Below, one piece after another: positions 15,445 through 24,609 of a stretch of DNA of 64,000 bases. The stretch comes from Chungangia koreensis (lineage in GTDB: Bacteria; Bacillota; Bacilli; Bacillales_A; Planococcaceae). The DNA lies in contig NZ_JBHSEC010000019.1 of the NCBI RefSeq assembly GCF_042651785.1, positions 620,001 to 684,000 on the forward strand, read 5' to 3'. Under the pieces are notes generated by a model. That model worked only from the letters and a program-made list of their open reading frames with translations. It was not told the DNA's origin and did no database searches. Within the stretch, counting starts at the first letter, position 1. Each line of letters starts with the position of its first letter. The position numbers and the translations under genes are program-made.

Positions 15445-15530
15445 TACGCGGGATAGGAGGAGGGCAAGACCTCTACAGGGATACGCCAAGGAGGCTTTCC
15501 TTCTTCCCGCGTAAGTTGGACGGATTTTTT
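15445..15530 (+). promoter_or_regulatory. Long stem-loop between DUF2922 and YvrJ genes
   Basis: TACGCGGGA (15445-15453) pairs perfectly with TCCCGCGTA (15505-15513). The inner arms AGGAGGAGGGC and GCTTTCCTTCTT pair imperfectly. A T6 run comes 11 bases after the stem, too far for a standard terminator. It may be a processing or stability element, or an attenuator controlling YvrJ. Confidence 0.5.
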
Positions 15531-15548
15531 GATTGAGGAGGGAATACG

Positions 15549-15674
15549 TTGGAAATCATTATGCAGTTCATTCAAGAAGTGGGTTTTCCGATTTTCGTGT
15601 CATTTTACTTGATGCACAGAGTGGAAACGAAGCTGACGATGATCCATGAAGCACTGATTTCGCTTCGGACCTGA
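15549..15674 (+). CDS. YvrJ family small membrane protein
   Basis: A 41-residue ORF starting at TTG, 7 bases after AGGAGG. It reads MEIIMQFIQEVGFPIFVSFY, then LMHRVETKLTMIHEALISLR. The hydrophobic N-terminal helix and the YLMHRVETK motif are typical of the YvrJ family. Function is unknown. It closes the DUF1659-DUF2922-YvrJ set. A resemblance to holins has been suggested for such small proteins, but nothing in the sequence proves it. Confidence 0.8.
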   Translation: MEIIMQFIQEVGFPIFVSFYLMHRVETKLTMIHEALISLRT

Positions 15675-15771
15675 AGTCACAGAAATGTCGGATAGAAGTA
15701 GGTAACATTCCTTGAAACATAAATAATCGTCCGATAAGATGAGAAAGGAGTATTAAAGGAGGCCCGTACCA

Positions 15772-16362
15772 TTGAAAAACAAAATAAAATTCTTCACGAT
15801 ATTAGTTATCGGAGCCCTATTGATCAGCGCATGCTCAAGCGGTGGGTTTGAGGCGGAAACCGATTGGGAAGTGCAGGATTTCTCATATGAGAATCAGCGT
15901 GGCGAAACAGTTTCTCTCGATGATTTAAAAGGTAAGGTATGGCTTGCCGATTTCATTTTTACGAATTGTACATCGGTTTGTCCACCTATGACGTTTAATC
16001 TGGTAGGTATTCAGGAGAAACTGATTGAAGAAGGCGTGGAGGATTACCAAATCGTCGGTTTCAGTGTTGACCCTGAAGTAGACAAGCCCGAAGTACTAAC
16101 GGATTATTTGACGAAGTTTAATCCACCAGATGAGACGAAGTGGCAGCTATTGACTGGATACACAATGGATGAAATCAGCAAGTTCGCGAAAGATTCCTTC
16201 CAGGCAATTGTCATCGATGACCCGAATACAGACCAAGTGATTCATCATAGCGCGTTCTTCCTTGTCGATAAGAATGGAATTGTCGTGAAATACTACCCTG
16301 GTGTAGAGGACGTACCGGTGGATGAAATTGTATCCGATATGAAAGCATTATCGAAACAATAA
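15772..16362 (+). CDS. SCO1/SenC family lipoprotein
   Basis: 196 residues. A lipobox LLISAC places lipid-modified C21 outside the membrane. The thioredoxin-like domain has the copper-binding CTSVC (C66, C70) and a later conserved His in VIHHSAFFLVD. SCO proteins deliver copper to or reduce the CuA centre of cytochrome c oxidase; B. subtilis YpmQ is the counterpart. The start is a TTG, 9 bases after AAAGGAGG; no upstream ATG fits. It lies alone between the YvrJ trio and a terminator. Thematically it matches ccdA 2 kb upstream (respiratory chain assembly). Confidence 0.9.
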   Translation: MKNKIKFFTILVIGALLISACSSGGFEAETDWEVQDFSYENQRGETVSLDDLKGKVWLADFIFTNCTSVCPPMTFNLVGIQEKLIEEGVEDYQIVGFSVDPEVDKPEVLTDYLTKFNPPDETKWQLLTGYTMDEISKFAKDSFQAIVIDDPNTDQVIHHSAFFLVDKNGIVVKYYPGVEDVPVDEIVSDMKALSKQ

Positions 16363-16378
16363 TTGACAGAAAAAAAGT

Positions 16379-16408
16379 AAAGGTCCGGTATATGACCGGT
16401 CCTTTTTA
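16379..16408 (+). terminator. Terminator after SCO1-like gene
   Basis: AAAGGTCCGGT pairs with ACCGGTCCTTT with one internal mismatch, followed by a T run. Confidence 0.75.
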
Positions 16409-16424
16409 TTAGAGGGCGGTTAGG

Positions 16425-17099
16425 ATGCCGAAAAAAAAGAAGAAAAAACCTACGTTATCTCCAACTATTAAGGCTTTAATGATTATCCTTCTCCTACCAG
16501 TGACGGTTACGGTGTACACAATCACCATTATTACTTGGCAGGGAATACGGGAATTACCCATTGTAAACCAACTTACGGTATCAGCAAAGCAATTCCCTGC
16601 TAAGGGAGACGATTTACCGGAAGAGTATATTCCGATCTATCAACAGGCAGCGGAGGCTTATGGAATCCCTTGGACTCTCCTTGCGGCCCACCACAGAATA
16701 GAAACACGCTTCTCTACAATGGAAACGTTAGTATCTCCAGTAGGAGCAGAAGGGCATATGCAATTCATGCCTTGTACGTTTGTCGGATGGAGTTATCCTG
16801 GCTGCGGAGGGTTAGGGAAAGGAAATATTCCTGATGAAGATAAGACGGATCCCGCTGTAATTGAAAAATATGGTGGTTACGGAGTAGACGCAAACGGGGA
16901 CGGCAAAGCTGATCCTTACGATTTGGAGGATGCCGTTTTTAGTGCAGCTAATTATCTATCAAAAAACGGAGCTGCCGAAGGTGAATTGGAGCAAGCCATT
17001 TTCATGTATAATCGCAGTGATGATTATGTACAAGATATCCTTTATTACTATCGGTTATATGAGGAACGTTGGAAGGAAAAGAAAAAAGAAGAACAGTAA
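16425..17099 (+). CDS. Membrane-anchored lytic transglycosylase (lysozyme-like fold)
   Basis: 224 residues. A very basic N-terminus (MPKKKKKKP) precedes one transmembrane helix (about 17-40), so the rest is extracytoplasmic. The lysozyme-like domain runs from about 65 to 205: YGIPWTLLAAHHRIETRFS contains the candidate catalytic E93. GAEGHMQFMP and the GVDANGDGKADPYDLEDA segment are typical of soluble lytic transglycosylase-like domains in Bacillus. It should cleave peptidoglycan glycan strands. The poly-lysine start may slow early translation. It has its own terminator downstream. Confidence 0.85.
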   Translation: MPKKKKKKPTLSPTIKALMIILLLPVTVTVYTITIITWQGIRELPIVNQLTVSAKQFPAKGDDLPEEYIPIYQQAAEAYGIPWTLLAAHHRIETRFSTMETLVSPVGAEGHMQFMPCTFVGWSYPGCGGLGKGNIPDEDKTDPAVIEKYGGYGVDANGDGKADPYDLEDAVFSAANYLSKNGAAEGELEQAIFMYNRSDDYVQDILYYYRLYEERWKEKKKEEQ

Positions 17100-17137
17100 A
17101 AAGGATGGACCCTTATAAAGAGGCCCATCCTTTTTAT
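17098..17137. terminator. Bidirectional terminator between convergent genes
   Basis: AAAAAGGATGG (17098-17108) pairs with CCATCCTTTTT, with a further CCC/GG extension. It ends the transglycosylase gene and the opposite YeaQ-like gene. Confidence 0.8.
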
Positions 17138-17146
17138 CACTTTAAA

Positions 17147-17401
17147 TTAGTCATTACGACGTAGCATACGGAGAATCAGGCTGACAATGGCTACCAAGAT
17201 AATCGCACCGATCAAGGCAGGGATAATATAGATGTCCCCAACTTCAGGTCCAAAGTCGCCGAATAGCGAACCACCGACCCAAGCCCCGATAATACCAGCA
17301 ATAATGTTACCAATGATGCCTCCTGGTAGGTCTTTCCCTAAGATGAGTCCGGCAAGCCAGCCTACAATACCTCCGATAATTAGATACCAAATGAATCCCA
17401 T
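17147..17401 (-). CDS. GlsB/YeaQ/YmgE family membrane protein
   Basis: 84 residues, three glycine-rich hydrophobic segments (YLIIGGIVGWLAGLILGK, IIGNIIAGIIGAWVGGSLFG, then a C-terminal helix). This is the transglycosylase-associated/GlsB family, frequently linked with general stress responses; the molecular role is unknown. AAGGAGC precedes the ATG by a normal distance. It is monocistronic and convergent with the transglycosylase gene. Confidence 0.85.
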   Translation of the reverse strand: MGFIWYLIIGGIVGWLAGLILGKDLPGGIIGNIIAGIIGAWVGGSLFGDFGPEVGDIYIIPALIGAIILVAIVSLILRMLRRND

Positions 17402-17549
17402 TTCTTTCAGCTCCTTAGTCGATTTAGTTTATTTGACTACACTCTTGATATATCCGATTCAAGAAGACTTTAAACATTGCACACTTAGTATGGACATTTT
17501 TTCATTTGAACAAACCTTAGTGTACACTTGAAAAAAAGGGGACAGTATA

Positions 17550-18218
17550 ATGAAGTTAAATTGGGATAGACAAGCATTAATCACATATTTCTCTGATCAT
17601 AAAAATATAGAAAAATCACCTAAAATGGCGTCCTATATGAAGAACCGCTTTCCGTTTTTAGGCATTGATAGTCCACTCCGGACGGATTTATTAAAACGAT
17701 ATTTTTCTCAATATGAGCTCCCTCCGGCATCACAAGCATGGGATGAAGTATTCGCTTTATACGAATTGCCGGAAAGGGAATATCATTACGCTGCAATTGC
17801 ACTAATAGGTAAAATACAGCCTTCTATCGAAGATATAGGGTTAATTAGACAAATAATCGAGACAAAATCATGGTGGGATAGCGTCGATTCGATTGCACCT
17901 TCAATTTTAGGGAATATCGTGAGACGTAATAGGGAAAAGGGAGAAGAGGTGATGAGAAATTGGTCACTCTCTGATAATTTTTGGGTAGTCCGAGCTGCAT
18001 TGCTTCATCAGCTGAAATATAAAGCAGAAACAAATGAATGTTTACTTTTCAGCATGATTGAGAGACATGCAGATTCCGAAGAATTCTTTGTTCAAAAAGC
18101 GATTGGCTGGGTATTAAGGGAATATGCGAAGACAAATCCGGAAAACGTCAGAAAGTTTGTGAAGTCAATAGAATTAAAGCCGTTAAGCAGGCGAGAAGCA
18201 CTTAAACACATTCAGTAA
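17550..18218 (+). CDS. DNA alkylation repair protein, AlkD-like glycosylase
   Basis: 222 residues of HEAT-like helical repeats. AlkD removes N3- and N7-alkylated and other cationic purines without base flipping. The residues characterised in Bacillus cereus AlkD are all at the same numbers here: W109 and D113 in SWWDSVD, R148 in FWVVRAALL and W187 in GWVLREYAK. The match of both identity and position makes an active enzyme likely. GGGGACAG precedes the ATG. No LexA box is evident, so alkylation rather than SOS control is plausible. Apparently monocistronic. Confidence 0.93.
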   Translation: MKLNWDRQALITYFSDHKNIEKSPKMASYMKNRFPFLGIDSPLRTDLLKRYFSQYELPPASQAWDEVFALYELPEREYHYAAIALIGKIQPSIEDIGLIRQIIETKSWWDSVDSIAPSILGNIVRRNREKGEEVMRNWSLSDNFWVVRAALLHQLKYKAETNECLLFSMIERHADSEEFFVQKAIGWVLREYAKTNPENVRKFVKSIELKPLSRREALKHIQ

Positions 18219-18254
18219 ATTTTAGTATAAACAGAAAAGGTCATTCGTTTTACT

Positions 18255-18309
18255 TATAACAAACTATAATTTTAATGTAATTTACTTATGTATAGAGTTA
18301 GGCTATTAT
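18255..18309 (+). promoter_or_regulatory. Tentative aconitase promoter region
   Basis: TTACTT (18282-18287) and TATTAT (18304-18309) are spaced 16 bases apart; the -35 match is weak. Upstream, TTATAACAAACTATAA is an AT-rich dyad in the place where CcpC-type regulation of citB occurs in B. subtilis. The site itself is not a confident CcpC match. Confidence 0.3.
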
Positions 18310-18366
18310 AAGTATTGGAGAAAAGACGCTAGTTTAAGCCTTTTCAAATATAAAGGAGGAACAGAC

Positions 18367-21081
18367 ATGGCAAAAAGTAATTTGCACAACAGCCGCACTT
18401 CTTTTGAGCTGAATGGCAAAACGTACAACTATTACCGTTTAGCCGCTTTGGAAGAAGCAGGAATCGCGAATGTTTCCCGTCTTCCATATTCTATTAAAGT
18501 GTTGCTCGAATCTGTTTTACGCCAATATGATGGTTATGTCATTAAAGACGATCACGTTGAAAACTTAGCGAAATGGGGTAAGGATGCAGATCCTGAAGCT
18601 GAAGTGCCATTTAAGCCTTCACGCGTTATCCTGCAAGACTTCACTGGTGTACCAGTAGTTGTTGACCTTGCTGCACTTCGCTCCGCAATGGCGAAATTGG
18701 GCGGCGACCCAGACAAGATCAACCCTGAAATTCCAGTTGACCTTGTCATCGACCACTCCGTTCAAGTTGACCAATATGGTACTCAACAAGCATTGAACGT
18801 GAACATGGACCTTGAGTTCGAACGTAACGCTGAACGTTACCAATTCTTGAACTGGGCTCAAAAAGCTTATGATAACTATCGTGCTGTACCACCTGCAACA
18901 GGTATCGTTCACCAAGTAAACTTGGAATACCTTGCAAATGTTGTACACGCAATCGAAAACGAAGACGGTACATTTGAGACATACCCAGACACTTTGGTCG
19001 GTACGGACTCCCATACAACAATGATTAATGGTATTGGTGTACTTGGATGGGGTGTAGGCGGTATTGAAGCTGAAGCTGGTATGCTTGGTCAACCATCTTA
19101 CTTCCCAATTCCTGAAGTAATCGGTGTTAAATTAACAGGTGCAATGCCTGAAGGTTCTACAGCTACAGACTTAGCGCTTAAAGTAACGCAAGAATTGCGT
19201 AAAAAAGGCGTAGTTGGTAAATTCGTCGAATTCTTCGGACCTGGCGTAACAACACTTCCACTCGCTGACCGTGCAACAATCGCAAACATGGCTCCTGAAT
19301 ATGGTGCAACTTGCGGTTTCTTCCCGGTAGACAGTGAAGCACTTGACTACATGAGACTGACTGCACGTGACGAAGAACACATCGCAGTAGTGGAACAATA
19401 CTTAAAAGAAAACAGCATGTTCTTTACTGCAGACAGCGAAGATCCATTCTACACAGATGTAGTTGAACTTGACCTTTCTAAAATCGAAGCAAACCTTTCC
19501 GGTCCTAAGCGTCCACAAGATTTGATTCCTCTATCAGCTATGAAAGAAGAATTCAACAAAGCGATCGTGGCACCACAAGGAAACCAAGGCTTCGGCTTAA
19601 AAGAAAAAGAACTCGAAAAAACAGCAACTGTTCAATTCGAAGATGGAAGCTCTGTTCAAATGCCTACAGGTGCACTTGCGATTGCTGCTATTACATCTTG
19701 TACGAACACTTCCAACCCATACGTAATGCTTGGTGCAGGACTTGTTGCAAAGAAAGCAGTTGAGCACGGCTTAACACCACCTGCATACGTGAAAACATCT
19801 TTGGCACCTGGTTCTAAGGTTGTTACTGGATACCTTCGTGATGCTGGCTTGCTTCCGTACATGGAACAAATCGGCTTCAACTTGGTAGGTTACGGATGTA
19901 CAACATGTATCGGTAACTCCGGTCCGCTTCTTCCTGAAATCGAAAAGGCAATCGTAGATAGCGATCTATTAGTATCTTCTGTACTTTCTGGTAACCGTAA
20001 CTTTGAAGGACGGATCCACCCGCTTGTAAAAGCGAACTATTTGGCATCACCTCCATTGGTTGTTGCCTACGCTCTTGCTGGAACAGTCGATATCGATCTT
20101 CAAAAAGAACCAATCGGTCGCAGTAAAGATGGAAAAGACGTTTACTTCAAAGACATCTGGCCAACTACTCAAGAAGTTGCTGATGCAGTGAAGCAAACAG
20201 TTACACCTGAATTGTTCCGCAAAGAATACGAACGCGTATTCACTGAAAACGAACGTTGGAATGCAATCGAAACGACTGACGATTCCTTGTATGCATTCGA
20301 TCCTGAATCGACATACATCCAAAACCCTCCATTCTTTGAAGGGCTTTCGAAGGAACCTGCTGATATCCAACCGCTTTCCGACTTGCGTGTTGTTGGTAAA
20401 TTCGGTGATTCCATCACAACGGACCACATTTCACCAGCTGGTGCAATCGGTAAAGATACACCTGCAGGTAAATACTTGCGTGAACATGGCGTAGAACCTC
20501 GTTACTTCAACTCTTACGGTTCCCGCCGTGGTAACCACGAAGTAATGATGCGTGGTACGTTTGCTAACATCCGCATCCGTAACCAGATCGCTAAAGGAAC
20601 TGAAGGCGGCTACACAACTTTCTGGCCAACAAACGAAATCATGCCAATCTATGATGCAGCAATGAAGTATCAAGAAGAAGGCACTGGTTTAGCTATCTTG
20701 GCTGGTAAGGACTACGGTATGGGATCTTCCCGTGACTGGGCTGCAAAAGGTACTTCCTTGCTTGGTATTAAGACGGTTATCGCTGAAAGCTATGAGCGTA
20801 TCCACCGTTCAAACCTTGTAATGATGGGTGTTCTACCACTTCAATTCCTTCCAGGTCAAAGTGCAGAAACTCTTGGTTTGACTGGGGAAGAAGCAATCAG
20901 CGTCAAGATCGCTGAAGGCGTAAAACCACGTGATATCCTAAAAGTGACAGCAACAGCTAAGGACGGCAAAGTAACAGAATTCGAAGCTCTTGCTCGTTTC
21001 GACTCCGAAGTTGAAGTTGACTACTACCGTCACGGCGGAATCCTTCAAATGGTTCTTCGCGACAAATTGAAAAACAACTAA
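18367..21081 (+). CDS. acnA: Aconitate hydratase AcnA (CitB)
   Basis: 904 residues, the normal length of the AcnA/IRP1 class. It converts citrate to isocitrate via cis-aconitate in the TCA cycle, and in Bacillus its apo form also binds RNA. The 4Fe-4S ligands are visible as C445 (TSCTNTSNPY) and C511/C514 (GYGCTTCIGNSG). The swivel domain near the C-terminus contains GMGSSRDWAAKG. Codon use looks strongly biased, as in a highly expressed gene. AAAGGAGGA precedes the ATG. Its neighbourhood next to yneK-type genes matches the citB locus of B. subtilis. A terminator follows. Confidence 0.97.
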   Translation: MAKSNLHNSRTSFELNGKTYNYYRLAALEEAGIANVSRLPYSIKVLLESVLRQYDGYVIKDDHVENLAKWGKDADPEAEVPFKPSRVILQDFTGVPVVVDLAALRSAMAKLGGDPDKINPEIPVDLVIDHSVQVDQYGTQQALNVNMDLEFERNAERYQFLNWAQKAYDNYRAVPPATGIVHQVNLEYLANVVHAIENEDGTFETYPDTLVGTDSHTTMINGIGVLGWGVGGIEAEAGMLGQPSYFPIPEVIGVKLTGAMPEGSTATDLALKVTQELRKKGVVGKFVEFFGPGVTTLPLADRATIANMAPEYGATCGFFPVDSEALDYMRLTARDEEHIAVVEQYLKENSMFFTADSEDPFYTDVVELDLSKIEANLSGPKRPQDLIPLSAMKEEFNKAIVAPQGNQGFGLKEKELEKTATVQFEDGSSVQMPTGALAIAAITSCTNTSNPYVMLGAGLVAKKAVEHGLTPPAYVKTSLAPGSKVVTGYLRDAGLLPYMEQIGFNLVGYGCTTCIGNSGPLLPEIEKAIVDSDLLVSSVLSGNRNFEGRIHPLVKANYLASPPLVVAYALAGTVDIDLQKEPIGRSKDGKDVYFKDIWPTTQEVADAVKQTVTPELFRKEYERVFTENERWNAIETTDDSLYAFDPESTYIQNPPFFEGLSKEPADIQPLSDLRVVGKFGDSITTDHISPAGAIGKDTPAGKYLREHGVEPRYFNSYGSRRGNHEVMMRGTFANIRIRNQIAKGTEGGYTTFWPTNEIMPIYDAAMKYQEEGTGLAILAGKDYGMGSSRDWAAKGTSLLGIKTVIAESYERIHRSNLVMMGVLPLQFLPGQSAETLGLTGEEAISVKIAEGVKPRDILKVTATAKDGKVTEFEALARFDSEVEVDYYRHGGILQMVLRDKLKNN

Positions 21082-21093
21082 TTTTTAACATTG

Positions 21094-21127
21094 AACCCGG
21101 TGCAATTTTGCATCGGGTTTAATTAAT
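21094..21127 (+). terminator. Terminator after acnA
   Basis: AACCCGGTGCA pairs with TGCATCGGGTT with one mismatch around a short loop, followed by a T/A-rich tract. Confidence 0.65.
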
Positions 21128-21295
21128 TTTTACTGCAACTTTTCGTATACTGCGACATAACGTTGTGAACGGAATCTCCATTCGCATACCCACAATCAAT
21201 ATATCCTACCTTTCAGGAAAGCCCTTCCAAAAAACGTTCTATTCAGAAGATTCCTATGATAGAATCTAACTAACGGAACTTGGAGGTGTGTATGC

Positions 21296-24200
21296 ATGGA
21301 ACAGACAACAATCCTTCTTTCAAAACTGATCCCGCCGGTGCCTTCCTCAAGCTTTATGAGAAGACCTTCATTGAACAAACTCCTAAAAAAATCATCTGAT
21401 GCTAAATTGACATTGCTTCATAGCGGGGCGGGTTATGGAAAGAGTTCTTCGCTTGCACAATATTTTCTTGATTCCCGACTGCTTTACTCTTGGTACACAG
21501 TGACTGCAGAGGATGATGATGTATTGCCATTTCTGCGTCATCTCCAGTTAAGTATACAGCGGGTATTGCCGGATTTCGGAGAGCGATTATTTACACATGA
21601 GCTTCCTTCCGCTTTTCCAAAAGAAGAGGAATTACGGCAATGGCATACACGTTTTACCAATTCCTTATTCGACATTAAACAGCCATTGTATATCATTCTG
21701 GATGACTATCATTTAGTTGACCATGTGTTCCAAATCAATTACATCATGGAAAAACTGATTGAATTTTTGCCTCCTCATGTACATATCATCGTCGCTACCC
21801 GACATCGACCAAAATGGGCAAGCTTATCGAAGCTGAAATTGAATAACGCACTTAATGAAATTACTGAAACCCATTTTTCATTTTCCGAAGAAGAAATTAG
21901 TGTTTACTTTGAAGATTTCTTCGGAAAAGTCATTTCAAAAGAAGAAGCACAGGCAATTATAGAATTGACAGAAGGATGGGCGATTGCAATCAACCTTCTC
22001 GCAAGACAAACTGAAACCCTCCAATCCGGTTTGCCGGATAAGCCGGCATTGCAAGATCTTTTTGCCTATTTGACTGAAGAAGTGTTTAACAACATGTCCA
22101 AAGAGGAACAAACATCGCTTCTATCATTTTCAATCTTCCCAACTTTCACGGAGAGTTTGATTGGCGATTTTTATGGCTACCAGGAAGCAGAAAAGTTAAA
22201 GGCGTTGGCAGATCGGCATGTATTCATTCAACCTCTCCGTGAGGATGGAACTTATCGTTTCCATGCATTATTCCAACAATTTTTGAAGAATAAATGGATT
22301 CAACAAGACAAGGAAGGGTGGTTGGCTGCCCATAGACGAGCGACCGAATATCATATTAAAAAGGGAAATTCGACTTTCGCTATCGACCATGCATTAAAAA
22401 CAGATGATGTTGCAAATGTAGCGGCTACATTATTGGCTACTGCTCCTTCATTCATAAGATCGGGCCAATTCGATTTAGTGATTGACATTATGAAAGAATT
22501 GCCGGAAACGCTGAAATCTAAATCTTATTCTTTGTATTACTATGAAGGTGAAAGCCATCGATACCGTGCGTATTATGAAAAGGCACGACAGTCATACATG
22601 AAGTGCCTGGATTTGGCACAACGAGAGAATGATTTAGTGTACATTAGCAGAGCAAATGCCGGACTTGCACATATTTACTTAGACACCATTCAGCCTGGCT
22701 TAGCAGAACCTTATTTAATTGATGCACTTTCTTCTGCTGTTCAAACAGATGCCTTCAGCAAGAAGGAAATGGATCAACTGAAACGTCAATTCGCTGAAAA
22801 CCTCGTTAACTTAGGAAGGGCATCTGAAGCAGCGGAGTTTGTTAAGACCGAAAAATTGGACGAAACCATCCTGATTGACGGAAATTTGGATGCCCGGATC
22901 TTGCTCCGTACAGGACAATTGGTAGAAGCGGAACAATTGCTAAAAAGCCGGACAACTGAATACAGGTTGCCGGACTCTCATAGAGAAACTGAAATATTGC
23001 TCTCATTTGTATCCGCATTAATAGGCAAGGCGGAGCAGGCAAAAGAAAGTGCAGATCATGGGATTGCAATTGGACAGAAAGAGAAATCCGGTTTTGTGGA
23101 AGCGGTAGGCAATATACGAAAAGGACATGCTGAATATTTGATAAACCCCTTCGACTTAGGGAAAGCGGAACAACTCTACGAAAAAGCAATCCAGCAGATG
23201 GATGAGCTGAATGTCTCAAGAGGAAAAGCGGAACCCCTCCTCGGGTTAGCCATTGTGAAAGCAAGAATGGGACAGAGTGCAGAAGGCATTCAGCTTGCCT
23301 TAGAGGGCTTGCGAGAAACGGAAAAGGTGAATGACAGATGGCTATCTGGACTAATTAGAATTGGATTATCTATCATCTACAGCTATGATCATAACTTTGA
23401 CGATGCCATTGCCGTCGCGAAAGAGGCAGAAAGAATCTTTGTCATATGCGGGGACCATTACAGTGAAATGATTACCTCATTCTGGCTCGCCCGTGCCTAT
23501 CTCTTAAAAGAGGATCAAGAAGGATTTATCGAACACATCAATCGATGCACGTCGCTCTGCAATGAGTATAAATATGGATTTTTCTTTAATCGCGATACTG
23601 TTTTCGGACCTTTTGACCGTGAGATTTTCAAACCCATTCTTTTGAAAGCCTATCAGTTAAATGAAGAGCATAGCGGAATACAATTTGTATATCAAAACTT
23701 GGAGTTGGAAGGCTTAACCTCACATCCGGGGTATCGCTTATACGTTAATCTTTTGGGACCATTTGAGCTCCAGATAGGTAAAGAGGTAGTAGGAGACCGG
23801 AAGTGGCAGCGGGATAAGGCGAAAGAACTTTTTATATTTTTACTACTGAACCGCGGAAGATTTGCTGCAAAAGAAGAAATCATGAGCGTGTTATGGAAAG
23901 ATTCCGACCTGGAATCAGCTGACCGCGACTTTAAAGTTGCACTCAATGCATTGCTGAAAGTGTTGGAACCTAATCGAGGGGCACGAGAAGAATCGTTCTT
24001 TATACAACGGAAGCAAACGATGTATCGACTAAACCCGGCTGCCAGTATCATTACGGACTTGGATCTTTTTACTACTTACGGTGAGAAGGGAATGGAAGAG
24101 AGAGACGCAAAGAAAGCGAAAGAATTCTTAACTAAAGCCGTTGACCGATATAAAGGGAATCTATTCGAAGAAAAGAGTACGTTGGATTGGCTTGAAGACG

Positions 24201-24505
24201 ACAGAAGAAATTTGGAAGAAACGTTTTTAACTATTTTAGAACGTTTAGCTCAGACCTCTACCAGGTTAAAAGAGTTTGGCAATACGATTCACTGGGCTGA
24301 AAAACTATTGAAAATAGACCGAACATGGGAAGAAGCATACCGATTGCTTATGTTTGCACACTACCAGCAACATAACCGATCCCTTGCAGTTAAATGGTAC
24401 GAACGATGTGTGCAGGTTCTCCAGGACGAATTAAACATCGAGCCAATGGAAACGACTGAACAAATGTACGATATGATTGTCTCTGTGGTACCGGAAACTG
24501 TATGA
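21296..24505 (+). CDS. Large STAND/TPR regulator with C-terminal SARP-type DNA-binding and BTAD domains
   Basis: 1069 residues. The N-terminal MalT-like ATPase has Walker A GAGYGKSS (G44-S50) and a Walker-B-like YIILDDYHL. A long helical, TPR-like region spans about 370-800. From about 811 an OmpR-type winged helix (LYVNLLGPFELQIG, then WQRDKAKELFIFLLLNRG) is followed by a bacterial transcriptional activator domain to the C-terminus (VLQDELNIEPM). This resembles AfsR/SARP-type activators with the output at the C-terminus, unusual compared with LuxR-ended MalT. GGAGG lies 9 bases before the ATG. It probably activates the nearby LIV/FabH-like operon on binding an inducer; that link is inference from position. 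Confidence 0.85.
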   Translation: MEQTTILLSKLIPPVPSSSFMRRPSLNKLLKKSSDAKLTLLHSGAGYGKSSSLAQYFLDSRLLYSWYTVTAEDDDVLPFLRHLQLSIQRVLPDFGERLFTHELPSAFPKEEELRQWHTRFTNSLFDIKQPLYIILDDYHLVDHVFQINYIMEKLIEFLPPHVHIIVATRHRPKWASLSKLKLNNALNEITETHFSFSEEEISVYFEDFFGKVISKEEAQAIIELTEGWAIAINLLARQTETLQSGLPDKPALQDLFAYLTEEVFNNMSKEEQTSLLSFSIFPTFTESLIGDFYGYQEAEKLKALADRHVFIQPLREDGTYRFHALFQQFLKNKWIQQDKEGWLAAHRRATEYHIKKGNSTFAIDHALKTDDVANVAATLLATAPSFIRSGQFDLVIDIMKELPETLKSKSYSLYYYEGESHRYRAYYEKARQSYMKCLDLAQRENDLVYISRANAGLAHIYLDTIQPGLAEPYLIDALSSAVQTDAFSKKEMDQLKRQFAENLVNLGRASEAAEFVKTEKLDETILIDGNLDARILLRTGQLVEAEQLLKSRTTEYRLPDSHRETEILLSFVSALIGKAEQAKESADHGIAIGQKEKSGFVEAVGNIRKGHAEYLINPFDLGKAEQLYEKAIQQMDELNVSRGKAEPLLGLAIVKARMGQSAEGIQLALEGLRETEKVNDRWLSGLIRIGLSIIYSYDHNFDDAIAVAKEAERIFVICGDHYSEMITSFWLARAYLLKEDQEGFIEHINRCTSLCNEYKYGFFFNRDTVFGPFDREIFKPILLKAYQLNEEHSGIQFVYQNLELEGLTSHPGYRLYVNLLGPFELQIGKEVVGDRKWQRDKAKELFIFLLLNRGRFAAKEEIMSVLWKDSDLESADRDFKVALNALLKVLEPNRGAREESFFIQRKQTMYRLNPAASIITDLDLFTTYGEKGMEERDAKKAKEFLTKAVDRYKGNLFEEKSTLDWLEDDRRNLEETFLTILERLAQTSTRLKEFGNTIHWAEKLLKIDRTWEEAYRLLMFAHYQQHNRSLAVKWYERCVQVLQDELNIEPMETTEQMYDMIVSVVPETV

Positions 24506-24528
24506 AATTGATTGGGCTGTTAATTTCG

Positions 24529-24564
24529 AAAAGTGTTAATCATTTTAGAGGATTAACACTTTTT
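24529..24564 (+). terminator. Terminator after the SARP-type regulator
   Basis: AAAAGTGTTAATC (24529-24541) pairs perfectly with GATTAACACTTTT, followed by T. Confidence 0.85.
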
Positions 24565-24609
24565 ATGTAGAAATTATCAATAGTACTAAACTGTGGGAGG
24601 TAAAAAGTT

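Noticed and set aside
22842..23264. Minus-strand open frame of 140 codons
   Set aside because: Inside the SARP-type regulator gene, low-complexity Leu/Ser/Pro translation.
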